Shown in pieces: positions 24,233 through 33,416 of a DNA stretch of 43,779 bases; the first letter of the stretch is position 1; each line of letters begins with the position of its first letter. The notes under the pieces were generated by a model that made no database searches, was not told the origin of the DNA, and was given only the letters and a program-made list of their open reading frames with translations. Made by a program: the position numbers and the translations under genes. The stretch covers positions 1 to 43,779 of the forward strand of contig PWRF01000120.1 in the NCBI GenBank assembly GCA_003556325.1. The letters are read 5' to 3'. The stretch is from Bacteroidales bacterium (GTDB taxonomy: Bacteria > Bacteroidota > Bacteroidia > Bacteroidales > UBA7960).

Positions 24233-25330
24233 TCAGTCACCCATGCAAATCCCTACGCCTCTGGCGGACTTTACCAGGTCGGAGTCCGGGTTTACGAAGT
24301 TGTAATGGCTTATCGCCTCGCTGAAGGGCACGGTGACGATATTCGGGTGGCGATAGGCGACCATTTTTCCAAACTCCTTGCGCAGCACCATTTCGAAGGC
24401 TTCAACTCCGAATTGTGTTGCCAGGATCCTGTCGTACGCGATAGGTGTGCCGCCACGCTGGAGGTGTCCCAGCACGGTTTCCCGCATGTCGGTTTCGAGT
24501 CCGGCATTTTTCAGCTCAGAGATAAGCTTGGATGCTACGCCTCCCAGCCGGACGTTCTTGTAGCCCACCTCTTCGCTTTCCTGGTAGTGTGTATCGCCGT
24601 CTTTGGGCTTTGCTCCTTCTGCGATGACAATGATGGCATAACCGCGGCCCCGGTGGAAGCGGGAATAGATCTTTTCCACCACCTTGTCGATATCGTAGGG
24701 AATCTCAGGGATCAGGCAAACGTCGGCACCACCGGCTACAGCGCTGTGCAGTCCGATCCAGCCGGCATAACGCCCCATTACCTCGAGGACAAACACCCTG
24801 TTATGGCTGGCTGCGGTGGTAACGAGCTTGTCGACGGCCGTAGTGGCCTCCTGGACAGCCGTCTGGAACCCGAAAGTGAAGTCGGTGGCAGACAGGTCGT
24901 TGTCGATTGTCTTTGGCACGCCGATGATGTTGCACCCTTTCTCAAAGAGTTTTTGCGATATCTGCTGGGAGCCATCCCCGCCAATGTTGATCACGGCATC
25001 GACGCCCAGGTATTGCAGCCTGCGCATCATCTCGTCCGAGCGGTCAGCCGTACCCCAGGTGCCATCCTTGTTTTTTATAGGCCACGCAAACGGGCCGCCC
25101 TTGTTGGTCGTGCCAATAATGGTTCCGCCTCGTATGTGCACCCCGGCAACTTGCTGTTCGTCCAGAATCACAATCTCGTTGGGCTCGTTCAAAACACCAT
25201 CAAACGCGTTTATACTGCCCACAACCTCCCAGTCTCTTTCTTGTGACGCACGCATAACTACCGCGCGTATCACAGCGTTAAGACCGGGGCAATCGCCACC
25301 ACCTGTGGCGATCAATACTCTTTTTCTCAT
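24233..25330 (-). CDS. pfkA: 6-phosphofructokinase (Gly104/Lys124 'mixed' type)
   Basis: About 365 residues from the ATG at 25330 (MRKRVLIATGGG); an in-frame ATG four codons upstream is also possible. The PFK core is clear: ATGGGDCPGLNAVIRA, INIGGDGSQQ, VPKTIDNDL, VLEVMGRYAGWIGLH and LGHLQRGGTP. GGDGS carries Gly at the position equivalent to E. coli Gly104, which favours ATP. PKTIDND carries Lys at the position of Gly124, usual in pyrophosphate-dependent enzymes. This combination belongs to the mixed PFK class, so ATP is likely but not certain as phosphoryl donor. It catalyses the committed step of glycolysis. Confidence 0.93.
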   Translation of the reverse strand: MRKRVLIATGGGDCPGLNAVIRAVVMRASQERDWEVVGSINAFDGVLNEPNEIVILDEQQVAGVHIRGGTIIGTTNKGGPFAWPIKNKDGTWGTADRSDEMMRRLQYLGVDAVINIGGDGSQQISQKLFEKGCNIIGVPKTIDNDLSATDFTFGFQTAVQEATTAVDKLVTTAASHNRVFVLEVMGRYAGWIGLHSAVAGGADVCLIPEIPYDIDKVVEKIYSRFHRGRGYAIIVIAEGAKPKDGDTHYQESEEVGYKNVRLGGVASKLISELKNAGLETDMRETVLGHLQRGGTPIAYDRILATQFGVEAFEMVLRKEFGKMVAYRHPNIVTVPFSEAISHYNFVNPDSDLVKSARGVGICMGD

Positions 25331-25569
25331 GCTGTCTTTCATAATACTGTTGAAATGTCAAAATAATATAATCATCCCCTGTTTGTCAATGTCTTTGTTC
25401 CCCTGCTGTCGGGACCCTGAGACATGGGCGTTTCATGTTAAACAATGCCGAAATGTCAAAAAGACAAAAGACAAAATGCCAAAATGTTTAATCGTCATAA
25501 ACGCCTTCCTGTCGTCCGGCACCAGTAGCCGGGGTGTGCGGGAACCTTCTCCCCGCCGCGGGGTATGTA

Positions 25570-26496
25570 TTACCTCAGCGTGAAAGCTGTTTCGCCCAGG
25601 CGGAACTCGTCGGTGAAAAGTGCAATGGAATACGTGCCTGCCTCAAATTCTGCCATGCGCTCCCAGGTCAAACATTTGTTGGTGGCGCGGTTCGCATAGG
25701 TAAATGTTTCCCGGGCAGAAAACTGGAGTGTGTCGCCGTGGTGCACGAAAGCGTGGGAGAGTCCATCGCTCACCCTTAAAATATTACCGTTGGGGTCGGC
25801 TATTCGCATGTAGGCATTATACTCCCCGGCGGGTGTTATGGGGTTTTCTCCCACAACAAAACAGACACGGACCTGTTCAACGCGCCTGGCGCGGTCTGTC
25901 TCGTGCTCACGCCCTCTCCCGCGGATCCTGAAGGGGGTCACCTCAATTTCGTAAGCGCGCAGCCCGGAAGCCGCCTCTACTTTTGTCTCAAGCACCTGTT
26001 TGTCCTCGGCAAGTGCTGTGCTTCGGCGCTGGACCTGCTGGATCTCCTCCCGCATCTGTACATTCTCGGCACGCAAGACCTCATTTACCTGGTAAAGGCT
26101 GTCCATCTCATGAACATATTGCTGGGTGATGTCGCGCAACTGGTTCAGCTGCCTCCGGATCCTGTAATAGTCTGCCTGACGTGCAATCAGGTTCTGGATC
26201 TCCTCGGCGTTTGCATGAATTATACTGTCCTTGTCAGCAAGAATGCTGTCGTACTCCAGCCGTGTATTGTGGTAGTCATCAATCAGGGAGTCCAACTCCA
26301 GCTGAAGGTTATAGTTGCGTTCTGCAACAATCTCGCGCTCTTTCACGACTTCATGCAACGACTGCCGGGTGGTAAACCACAAAACCCCAAAAAGTATCAC
26401 CAGGGCACCCAGGATTAAAACGACCGTGCGATAGATCTTTTCCTTTTTTTTGCCGGACCCCTGGTTAGGATCGACTTTGATTTCTTTTGTTTCCAT
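25570..26496 (-). CDS. membrane-anchored coiled-coil protein of unknown function
   Basis: A 308-residue protein. A charged cytoplasmic N-terminus is followed by one transmembrane segment (TVVLILGALVILFGVLWF) and a long coiled coil of about 120 residues with repeated DSL/DSI heptads. A C-terminal beta-rich domain of about 120 residues (RAYEIEVTPFRIRGRGRE to FRLGETAFTLR) completes it. The layout resembles uncharacterised Bacteroidota envelope proteins; I know no function for it. It is transcribed away from comF, with 196 bases between the two starts, and is separated from pfkA by a 239-base gap with simple repeats. Confidence 0.8.
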   Translation of the reverse strand: METKEIKVDPNQGSGKKKEKIYRTVVLILGALVILFGVLWFTTRQSLHEVVKEREIVAERNYNLQLELDSLIDDYHNTRLEYDSILADKDSIIHANAEEIQNLIARQADYYRIRRQLNQLRDITQQYVHEMDSLYQVNEVLRAENVQMREEIQQVQRRSTALAEDKQVLETKVEAASGLRAYEIEVTPFRIRGRGREHETDRARRVEQVRVCFVVGENPITPAGEYNAYMRIADPNGNILRVSDGLSHAFVHHGDTLQFSARETFTYANRATNKCLTWERMAEFEAGTYSIALFTDEFRLGETAFTLR

Positions 26497-26577
26497 TTTA
26501 GTCTTTATAATAACAAGTTAACGTAACAACAACCCTGCCGGAATAAGCCAGTTAAAAGAGGCCTGTTTTGTGTTTTG

Positions 26578-26610
26578 TTTGTATAAAAACACAAAAAATC
26601 GCTAACTTTG
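26578..26610 (+). promoter_or_regulatory. Bacteroidota-type promoter of the comF-like gene
   Basis: TTTG at 26578-26581 and TAACTTTG at 26603-26610 are separated by 21 bases, matching the TTTG-N19-21-TAnnTTTG consensus of the Bacteroidota primary sigma factor. The ATG at 26693 leaves a leader of roughly 75 bases. Confidence 0.65.
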
Positions 26611-26692
26611 TGTTTTTGGTCTTATTTTGACTGTGTGCGTTGCTTACAAAAGGGCTGTTTTTTTATTTGTCCTGCAAATTTATACATTTTTC

Positions 26693-27409
26693 ATGGAAAG
26701 TAATTGTGTTTCTGATGCTGTTAAAGATATTTGGCGATCTTTTGTAACCCTGATATATCCCCGGAGCTGCTGTGGCTGTTACAAGGTGCTGGTGACAGGA
26801 GAAGAGCATTTGTGCGGATTTTGCCGGAAGGATATGCCCCGTACGGACTTCTATATGTACAAGGAAAACCCTCTGACGCAGCGTTTCTGGGGGAGGGTAC
26901 AGGTGGAGTCCGGCAGCGCCCTGTATCATTTTCAGAAAGGGGGGAGGGTGCAGCGTGTGATCCACCAGTTTAAATACCGTGGGAACCTCAGCCTTGGCGT
27001 TTTTCTGGGACGCCTTCTTGGCCTGAGCTTGTTGCAGAGTGAGCACTACGCAGATGTCGGCATGATCATCCCGGTCCCGCTGCATCCGGCAAAGCTTCGG
27101 GCGCGGGGCTTCAACCAAAGCGAAGTCATCTGCCGGGGCGTGTCGGAAGCTATGAACGTGCCCTGTTCTGCCGGTCTTCTTGTCCGGGAGAAGGAAACAG
27201 CTACACAAACCCGGAAAGAAAGGTTTATGCGCTGGGAAAATGTGTCAGCGGGCTTTAAAACACCCGACCCACTGGCGGTCACAAATAAAAACATACTGCT
27301 TGTCGACGATGTCGTTACCACAGGAGCCACCCTTGAGGCCTGTGCACAAACCTTGCTGCATATTCCCGGGGTCAGGATCTGGCTGGCCACCCTGGCTATC
27401 ACAGAATAG
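26693..27409 (+). CDS. ComF-family phosphoribosyltransferase-like protein
   Basis: From the ATG at 26693, 238 residues; the ORF track start at 26627 adds a hydrophobic stretch that probably is leader. The N-terminal zinc-finger-like part has IYPRSCCGCYKVL and LCGFCRKDM. VIHQFKYRGNLSLG and VPLHPAKLRARGFNQSE follow, and the PRPP-binding motif is ILLVDDVVTTGATLEACA. These are the ComF/GntX hallmarks. ComF is needed for late steps of natural DNA uptake in Gram-positive and some Gram-negative bacteria; the role here is inferred. It has its own promoter and is probably monocistronic. Confidence 0.92.
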   Translation: MESNCVSDAVKDIWRSFVTLIYPRSCCGCYKVLVTGEEHLCGFCRKDMPRTDFYMYKENPLTQRFWGRVQVESGSALYHFQKGGRVQRVIHQFKYRGNLSLGVFLGRLLGLSLLQSEHYADVGMIIPVPLHPAKLRARGFNQSEVICRGVSEAMNVPCSAGLLVREKETATQTRKERFMRWENVSAGFKTPDPLAVTNKNILLVDDVVTTGATLEACAQTLLHIPGVRIWLATLAITE

Positions 27410-27617
27410 CCTGTTCACGTATGCCTCGCCGGCTGCCCCGGCCATCACAGAAGATACTGGCCCGCATAGCATCGCTGCCTCACGTCATCACAAAACATCC
27501 TGGCTGCCCGTGCCTTACCCCAATTGAAGATGGCATCGGGGCATAGCCTGTAAAGAAAGAGCCACAGCAAAAACAACACCCGGCATACAACTGCAGCCCG
27601 GGGAAATGCGTAGTTTG

Positions 27618-27647
27618 TTGCACGGATCGTACAAACACATATTTTTG
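27618..27647 (+). promoter_or_regulatory. Bacteroidota-type promoter of the GNAT acetyltransferase gene
   Basis: TTG at 27618-27620 and TATTTTTG at 27640-27647 are 19 bases apart, fitting the -33/-7 consensus. The start codon at 27669 follows closely, giving a leader of about 15 bases. Confidence 0.55.
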
Positions 27648-27668
27648 TGGTATAAAAAGGGAAATAAT

Positions 27669-28112
27669 ATGTCTGTTATTGAAGAACCAGTAACCATTCG
27701 CGATTTCCTGCCGGGGGATTACGACCAGGTTATGTATGTGTGGGAGCGTACCGGGCTGGGAGGCGCTCACCGTGGAGACGACCTGCATACCCTTCTGCAC
27801 AGCATTGAGCTCGGAGGCAAGCTGCTGGTAGCTTGTACCCCGGAGGGTATAATAATTGGCACCAGCTGGATGACATATGACGGGCGCAGGATACATCTTC
27901 ATCACGTGGGTGTGCTGCCTGAGCACCAGAGAAAAGGGGTCGGCCGCAGACTCAGTGAACGGTCTGTCTGCTATGCAAAGGAAAAGAACACACAGATCAA
28001 ACTGGAGGTGCATCGCTCAAACCAGGGGGCTGTGGCCTTGTATCGTGAGCTTGGCTTCAGCTACCTTGGCGACTATGATGTGTATATCATGCGCGGGACA
28101 CAGAAGCAGTGA
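27669..28112 (+). CDS. GNAT-family N-acetyltransferase
   Basis: From the ATG at 27669, 147 residues. It opens VTIRDFLPGDYDQVMYVW and includes LHHVGVLPEHQRKGVGRRL, the acetyl-CoA pyrophosphate-binding V/R-x-x-Q-x-x-G/A motif. It ends with LEVHRSNQGAVALYRELGFSYLG, the usual C-terminal GNAT motif. The acceptor substrate cannot be read; small molecules or protein N-termini (RimI-like) are both possible. It is convergent with the large surface protein gene, whose stop lies 6 bases away. Confidence 0.92.
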   Translation: MSVIEEPVTIRDFLPGDYDQVMYVWERTGLGGAHRGDDLHTLLHSIELGGKLLVACTPEGIIIGTSWMTYDGRRIHLHHVGVLPEHQRKGVGRRLSERSVCYAKEKNTQIKLEVHRSNQGAVALYRELGFSYLGDYDVYIMRGTQKQ

Positions 28113-28117
28113 CAGTT

Positions 28118-30727
28118 TTACCGGAGATCTGCACCAATTACCGCCCATAGTTTTTCCTGTTTTACCTTTCCTCTTTCGTGGATCATTTCCACATGAATAA
28201 TATAAACGCCCACAGAGGCTTTTTCTCCCGTGTCGGTTGTGCCGTCCCATGTAATGGCTCCCGCGGTGGCGAGTAGCGTGCCCGGGGCTATGGTGCGCAC
28301 CAGTCGCCCCCGCCGGTCAAAAACCCGTATGTGCGCCACATAACCGGGTTCATCCAGCGAATAAGAGATGTTTAGCACATCCTTGTACCCGCTTCCGTCA
28401 GGCACAAAAACCCTGGGATAGACCTCCCAGTGGCGGGATGTTTGTTCCTGCGGGGATACATATTGGCTGTTTCGCCGCCCGGGTGTGCCATACCCCGCTG
28501 AAGCTGCGGCCGAATGCCACGACCAGGCCTTGTCTGAGGGCCTGTCGGGGTGCAGGCGCTCCAAAGCCACACCGCTGGGGTTGGCGATCAGGGGCAGGTG
28601 CATAGCCTCGTCGTATACAAGCTTGTCTATCATAAAAAGCCCTTTCGTCGCCACCACGATGACACCACCGGTATTGGTCATGCGCGGCATGCCGCTGAGT
28701 TCAGCAAAGATGTCGGGATGAGGCACACTGTAAAAGCGGGTCACTCCTGCTGTATCATTTGTCAACACGAGGTAGTCGCCGGGAAAGAACAAAAAGCTGT
28801 CTTCGCTGATATGCCGGACCGAGGTGATCTCGTTTTCGAGGGTGTCTGCAGATGCCAGGATCATCTCCTGGAGGTCAACGACCCTGTCGGAACGATTATA
28901 TATCTCCACGTACCGGGATCCGCCGGGGAACGTGTTGAATAGTATCTCGTTTATGACCACAGCTCCCCTCTGGGGCGACTCCGGGATGGCCACCCTTGCG
29001 TGGGTTCCTGCAATGGGGTTTCCGTCGAGGTCGCAAAGCGACTCTTTGGTGCTGACCTTATAGGTTTTCCCGGGTTCCAGGGGGTGTTCCAGGGCAATGT
29101 CGATTATAGTCAGATCGGGCGGAAAGGTTTTTACCGAAAGCGGACTTCCTATCTCTTTGTCAATCGTGTATTGTAAGGGGCAAGCCAGGGAGTCTTCATT
29201 CATAGGTTCTGAAAAGTGAAGCCGTATGGTGAGGGGGTCTGTCAGTCCTGCGCGTACCAACCTCGGGTTTGTCGTGTTCGGGTTTTCTCCGCGCACCGAG
29301 TTTGTTTCTCCGGGGGTGCCGCCCCTGGGGTCGCCGGATGCTTTCCAGTTTTCGGCACCCTGGCCGTAGTTATAGGGGTCAATTTTTTCCAGCGACCAGC
29401 CTCCGTTGGATTTGGCGTTGTCCCTGTACCAGCGGTCGCTGTAGTGTACGAAAGAAACGAGGCTGCCGTTGTCGTCCCAGAGAGAAAGAGAGGTGCCCCC
29501 AATGGTGAAAGCCGTGGCAGGCAGGCCCGGAACGGCCAGCACATTTCCGTAGGCCGTCATTTCAGGGTATGCTGTTTCTGTGGTCAGCACCAGGTAGCCC
29601 CCGGGTTCGATGAGGGCGTGGGGCAGGAGCCTTTGTGTGTCGCCGTGTTGCAGCACCCAGCCCTCCACGTCGACAGGCAGCTCCGTGGTATTGTACAGTT
29701 CGATCCAGTCGTGAGGAGGCAAGCTTACAGATGGCCTGCTGTTGGCCATGATTTCATTGAACACGACATCAAAGCGTTGTGGAACGTAGAGGGTAAAGGT
29801 GCCCGCAAAGGGCTCCATGGTCTGCCCGTCGAGGCTTTTCACGTTTGCTATGTGAATTGTATAAAGGCGGTTTTCCTCGAAAGCGGAGACGAACTGCAGT
29901 CTTACGATGTGAGGTTGAGCCGGGTCCTGGGCAGCGATAACAGGTTGTCCGATATCCGGGGAGGCCACATAGTTATCTGTGTTTGTCGCCGTCTCCGGGT
30001 CCAGCACGGTGGAAAAGTATACATCCAGCATGTGCGTTGATACTGCCTGAAGCCTGATCACCTCAGGGGGGTGTCCCGGCTGGATCTCCCCAACCCGGAA
30101 ATCATCAAAGTAGATCCGGCGGCTGTTGCTTACCGTATAGGTACATCTTACCCCGAACCACGACGTGGCCTGATGTGTGTTGTCGAAAACCTGCCCCTGG
30201 GGGAGCAGCAGCTCCCCGCCGTCAGGGTCCGCCAGAATACTCCAGTTGCCCGCCTCGTCCCTTATAACCCGCACTCTTAAGATGTTATTGGATCCATCTG
30301 CCAGGTTCATGGCCCCTGTCATGAGAAGAGTTGTTTCGGCACCGTCCTGGCGGAAAAAGAATATCCGCTTCATGTCGCCGCCGGTTTTTCCAATTTGCAG
30401 AAAATACCCATTCAGCGGCAGGGTAAGGTCAGCCTGGTCGCTTACCAGGTAAACACGTGCATGGTTGTTGTCGGAGGGTGTAAATGCCAGCCGCACCCAA
30501 AAATCCCATTGTGTGTTATGTAAAATGTGGCTTTGTGTGGAAAGCCACGACATGCCGGCTTCGTCATCAAACAGGCGTAACCTGCCGTCGTCAACAACAA
30601 ACTTATCATGATCACCCACCCAGGGAGGGTCGTCTGTGAAGTTTCCGTTGCTGAAATCATCCGCAAACTGGGCAAACGCTATGGAGGCGTAAGAAAAAAG
30701 GACTAAAAAACATAAAAAACGCATCAT
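28118..30727 (-). CDS. large secreted lamin-tail-domain / FlgD-like surface protein
   Basis: An 869-residue exported protein with a signal peptide (FLCFLVLFSYASIAFAQ). An N-terminal laminin/LamG-like beta domain (FADDFSNGNFTDDPPW) is followed by an SbsA/Ig-like segment. Two lamin-tail-like repeats begin VVFNEIMANSRPSV and VVINEILFNTFPGG. The C-terminal FlgD-Ig-like module contains RVFDRRGRLVRTI and ITWDGTTDTGEKASVGVY. Such architectures are common in Bacteroidota type IX-secreted surface proteins. The final module is not the typical PNP-type signal, so the export route is inferred. Function is unknown, perhaps adhesion or a scaffold for enzymes. Confidence 0.85.
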   Translation of the reverse strand: MMRFLCFLVLFSYASIAFAQFADDFSNGNFTDDPPWVGDHDKFVVDDGRLRLFDDEAGMSWLSTQSHILHNTQWDFWVRLAFTPSDNNHARVYLVSDQADLTLPLNGYFLQIGKTGGDMKRIFFFRQDGAETTLLMTGAMNLADGSNNILRVRVIRDEAGNWSILADPDGGELLLPQGQVFDNTHQATSWFGVRCTYTVSNSRRIYFDDFRVGEIQPGHPPEVIRLQAVSTHMLDVYFSTVLDPETATNTDNYVASPDIGQPVIAAQDPAQPHIVRLQFVSAFEENRLYTIHIANVKSLDGQTMEPFAGTFTLYVPQRFDVVFNEIMANSRPSVSLPPHDWIELYNTTELPVDVEGWVLQHGDTQRLLPHALIEPGGYLVLTTETAYPEMTAYGNVLAVPGLPATAFTIGGTSLSLWDDNGSLVSFVHYSDRWYRDNAKSNGGWSLEKIDPYNYGQGAENWKASGDPRGGTPGETNSVRGENPNTTNPRLVRAGLTDPLTIRLHFSEPMNEDSLACPLQYTIDKEIGSPLSVKTFPPDLTIIDIALEHPLEPGKTYKVSTKESLCDLDGNPIAGTHARVAIPESPQRGAVVINEILFNTFPGGSRYVEIYNRSDRVVDLQEMILASADTLENEITSVRHISEDSFLFFPGDYLVLTNDTAGVTRFYSVPHPDIFAELSGMPRMTNTGGVIVVATKGLFMIDKLVYDEAMHLPLIANPSGVALERLHPDRPSDKAWSWHSAAASAGYGTPGRRNSQYVSPQEQTSRHWEVYPRVFVPDGSGYKDVLNISYSLDEPGYVAHIRVFDRRGRLVRTIAPGTLLATAGAITWDGTTDTGEKASVGVYIIHVEMIHERGKVKQEKLWAVIGADLR

Positions 30728-30822
30728 GCCATCATAATTTTAGACATAAAATTACAAAAACGCTTTTAAAACAGGTTCGTTTTTTTTGACGAAATTTGCT
30801 ACAGGTACAAAAAGCAAGTTGT

Positions 30823-31815
30823 ATGGTAGTAGCATTGATTGGCGCCACCGGTTTGGTGGGCGAGGTAATGATGCGTGTCCTGGAGGAGCGCAACTTTCCG
30901 GTTAAGGACTTTATCCCCTGTGCATCTGCCCGTTCAGCAGGGCGCGAGCTGATTTTCCGGGGCAGGGCCTACAGGGTGAGGACGGTGGCGGAGGGCCTGG
31001 CTGCCCGCCCGGATATAGCATTGTTTTCGGCCGGGTCGGCCATTTCGAAGGAATATGCACCGGCGTTTGCTGCGGAGGGCTGTGTGGTTATTGACAACTC
31101 TTCTGCCTGGCGCGGTGACCCGGCGGTGCCGCTCGTCGTGCCGGAGGTGAATCCGCATACAGTGACCGGGGAAACCCGTATCATCGCTAACCCCAATTGC
31201 AGCACCATCCAGATGGTGGTACCGCTGGCACCCCTTCACCGGGCTTATGGTATTCGCAGGCTCGTGATTGCCACCTATCAGTCGGTGACGGGCACCGGTG
31301 TAAATGCGGTGCAGCAGCTGCATGATGAACGTGCGGGAAAGCCGGGGGCAAAGGCATACCCGCATCCCATCGACCTGAACTGCTTCCCTCACGGCGGCGA
31401 TTTCCTGGATAACGGCTATACAGCAGAAGAAATGAAGCTGGTGAATGAGACCCGGAAGATCCTGGAGGCCGGCGACATACGCATCACCGCCACCGTGGTT
31501 CGCATCCCGGTGATCGGAGGCCATTCGGAGGCCGTCAACATAGAGTTTGAAAAAGATTTTTTACCGGAGGATGTGACCCGCCTGTTGAGGAACACCCCTG
31601 GTGTGGTGGTGCAGGACGACCCGGCGACAAACACCTACCCGATGCCACGCTTTGCCGAAGGCCGGGATGAAGTGTTCGTGGGCCGCATCCGGAGGGATAA
31701 CTCCGTACCCAGCGGCCTCGACATGTGGATCGTCGCCGATAATTTAAGGAAGGGGGCGGCTGTTAATGCTGTACAGATCGCGGAACTTACCAGGGAAGTA
31801 AGAAGTAAGAAGTAA
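30823..31815 (+). CDS. asd: aspartate-semialdehyde dehydrogenase
   Basis: From the ATG at 30823 (MVVALIGATGLVG), 330 residues; the upstream ATG at 30796 lies within promoter-like sequence. The NADP-binding GATGLVGEVM motif, the catalytic Cys in NPNCSTIQ (about residue 126) and VRIPVIGGHSEAV are all present. The enzyme reduces aspartyl phosphate to the semialdehyde, feeding lysine/diaminopimelate, threonine and methionine synthesis. The final residues EVRSKK and the stop codon are encoded by one arm of an inverted repeat shared with glyS. Confidence 0.96.
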   Translation: MVVALIGATGLVGEVMMRVLEERNFPVKDFIPCASARSAGRELIFRGRAYRVRTVAEGLAARPDIALFSAGSAISKEYAPAFAAEGCVVIDNSSAWRGDPAVPLVVPEVNPHTVTGETRIIANPNCSTIQMVVPLAPLHRAYGIRRLVIATYQSVTGTGVNAVQQLHDERAGKPGAKAYPHPIDLNCFPHGGDFLDNGYTAEEMKLVNETRKILEAGDIRITATVVRIPVIGGHSEAVNIEFEKDFLPEDVTRLLRNTPGVVVQDDPATNTYPMPRFAEGRDEVFVGRIRRDNSVPSGLDMWIVADNLRKGAAVNAVQIAELTREVRSKK

Positions 31816-31901
31816 GCAGTAGGCAGCAAGATGGCTCGTGGCGCGTCCTGAAACAGGTTTGCTTTTTGTAACTTGCTTACTGCCTACTGCTTACTTCTTA
31901 C
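31798..31901. repeat. inverted repeat spanning the 3' ends of asd and glyS
   Basis: Left arm 31805-31826 and right arm 31880-31901 are perfectly complementary over 22 bases (core AAGAAGTAAGCAGTAGGCAG), with further AAGTAAG iterations on the left and CAAG/CTTG beyond. The spacer is 53 bases. The asd stop (31813-31815) and the glyS stop (31884-31886) both lie inside the arms. The hairpin could act as a shared transcript-end structure for the convergent genes. Confidence 0.9.
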
Positions 31902-33416
31902 TGCTACTCTATCGCGCACAACATCAGCAATCCGCTCCGCCGGGATCCGCTCCTGCTTCATGCTATCCCGCTCCCTTATGGTGACGGTATCATCCTCCAG
32001 GGTCTGGTGGTCGATAGTGATGCAGTAGGGGGTGCCGATGGCGTCGTTTCTGCGGTAGCGGCGGCCGATGGCATCCTTGTCTTCGTACTGGCACATGAAG
32101 TCGTATTTGAGGCGGTCGAAGATCTCCCGCCCTTTTTCCGGCAGGCCGTCTTTTTTGACGAGCGGCAACACAGCCACCTTGGTTGGTGCCAGGGAGGGAG
32201 GGATGTTCATCACCACCCGTTCGCTGCCGTCTTCCAGCTTTTCCTCCCGGTATGCGTGGCTGACTACGGCCAGGAACATCCTGTCGAGGCCGATGGAGGT
32301 TTCCACCACGTAGGGCACATAGCTGTCGTTGGTGTCGGGGTCGAAATATTGCAGTTTCTTGCCGCTGAACTTCTGGTGTGCGCCCAGGTCGAAGTCGGTG
32401 CGCGAATGCACCCCTTCTATTTCCTTGAATCCAAAAGGAAACTCAAACTCTATGTCGACGGCTGCATTGGCGTAATGGGCCAGCTTTTCGTGTTTGTGGA
32501 TCCTGAAAAGGTGCTCCGGGATTCCCAGGGCAAGGTGCCACTGCATCCTTCGCTCCTTCCAGTACTCAAACCAGTCGGCTTCCTGCCCCGGCCTCACAAA
32601 ATACTGCATCTCCATCTGTTCAAATTCGCGCATTCGGAAGATAAACTGCCGCGCCACTATCTCGTTGCGGAAGGCTTTCCCGATCTGGGCAATGCCGAAA
32701 GGCAGTTTTTTCCGTCCGGTCTTCTGCACGTTCAGGTAGTTCACGAAGATTCCCTGGGCGGTTTCGGGACGCAAATAAATGGTCGACGCCGTTTCTCCCG
32801 TTGACCCCATCTGCGAGCTGAACATCAGGTTAAACTGCCTGACGTCGGTCCAGTTGCGGGAACCTGAAACCGGGCAGGCGATTTCAAGGTCTTCGATCAG
32901 CTTCCTGAGGTCACCGAGCTTGCCATCTTCCAGGGCCTTCACAAAGCGTGTGTTGATATCCGTGATTTTTTTCAGGTTCGCTTGCACCCGGGGGTTCGTT
33001 TCCCGGAACATCGCCTCATCGAAAGACTCCCCAAAGCGTTTAGCCGCCTTTTTCACCTCCTTGCTGATCTTTTCCTCCAGCTTGGCGATGTGGTCTTCTA
33101 TTAGTACGTCGGCGCGATAACGCTTTTTAGAATCTTTGTTGTCAATCAGCGGGTCGTTGAACGCATCCACGTGCCCGGAAGCTTTCCATACCGTCGGATG
33201 CATAAAGATGGCTGTGTCCAGCCCTACGATCTCTTCGTGGTGCTGAACCATCGACTTCCACCAGTAGTCTTTGATGTTGTTTTTGAGCTCCACGCCGTTC
33301 TGCCCGTAGTCGTAAACAGCACTCAGGCCATCATAGATCTCGCTCGACTGAAAAATAAAACCGTATTCCTTGCAGTGTGCAATGATTTTTTTGAAGGTAT
33401 CTTCGCCTTTGTTCAT
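31884..33416 (-). CDS. glyS: glycyl-tRNA synthetase (single-chain, eukaryote-like dimeric type)
   Basis: A 510-residue class II synthetase of the alpha2 type found in Bacteroidota, archaea and eukaryotes. It begins with the IIAHCKEYGFIFQSSEIYDGLSAVYDYG region (motif 1 area). Motif 2 is seen as RNEIVARQFIFRMREFEQMEMQYF, quoted here for its FRMREFEQME core, and motif 3 as ETSIGLDRMFLAV. A C-terminal anticodon-binding domain (APTKVAVLPLVKK) follows. It charges tRNA-Gly. The gene name is used here for the single-chain enzyme; some annotations call it glyQS. The C-terminal VRSKQ tail is encoded by the inverted repeat shared with asd. Confidence 0.95.
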   Translation of the reverse strand: MNKGEDTFKKIIAHCKEYGFIFQSSEIYDGLSAVYDYGQNGVELKNNIKDYWWKSMVQHHEEIVGLDTAIFMHPTVWKASGHVDAFNDPLIDNKDSKKRYRADVLIEDHIAKLEEKISKEVKKAAKRFGESFDEAMFRETNPRVQANLKKITDINTRFVKALEDGKLGDLRKLIEDLEIACPVSGSRNWTDVRQFNLMFSSQMGSTGETASTIYLRPETAQGIFVNYLNVQKTGRKKLPFGIAQIGKAFRNEIVARQFIFRMREFEQMEMQYFVRPGQEADWFEYWKERRMQWHLALGIPEHLFRIHKHEKLAHYANAAVDIEFEFPFGFKEIEGVHSRTDFDLGAHQKFSGKKLQYFDPDTNDSYVPYVVETSIGLDRMFLAVVSHAYREEKLEDGSERVVMNIPPSLAPTKVAVLPLVKKDGLPEKGREIFDRLKYDFMCQYEDKDAIGRRYRRNDAIGTPYCITIDHQTLEDDTVTIRERDSMKQERIPAERIADVVRDRVAVRSKQ

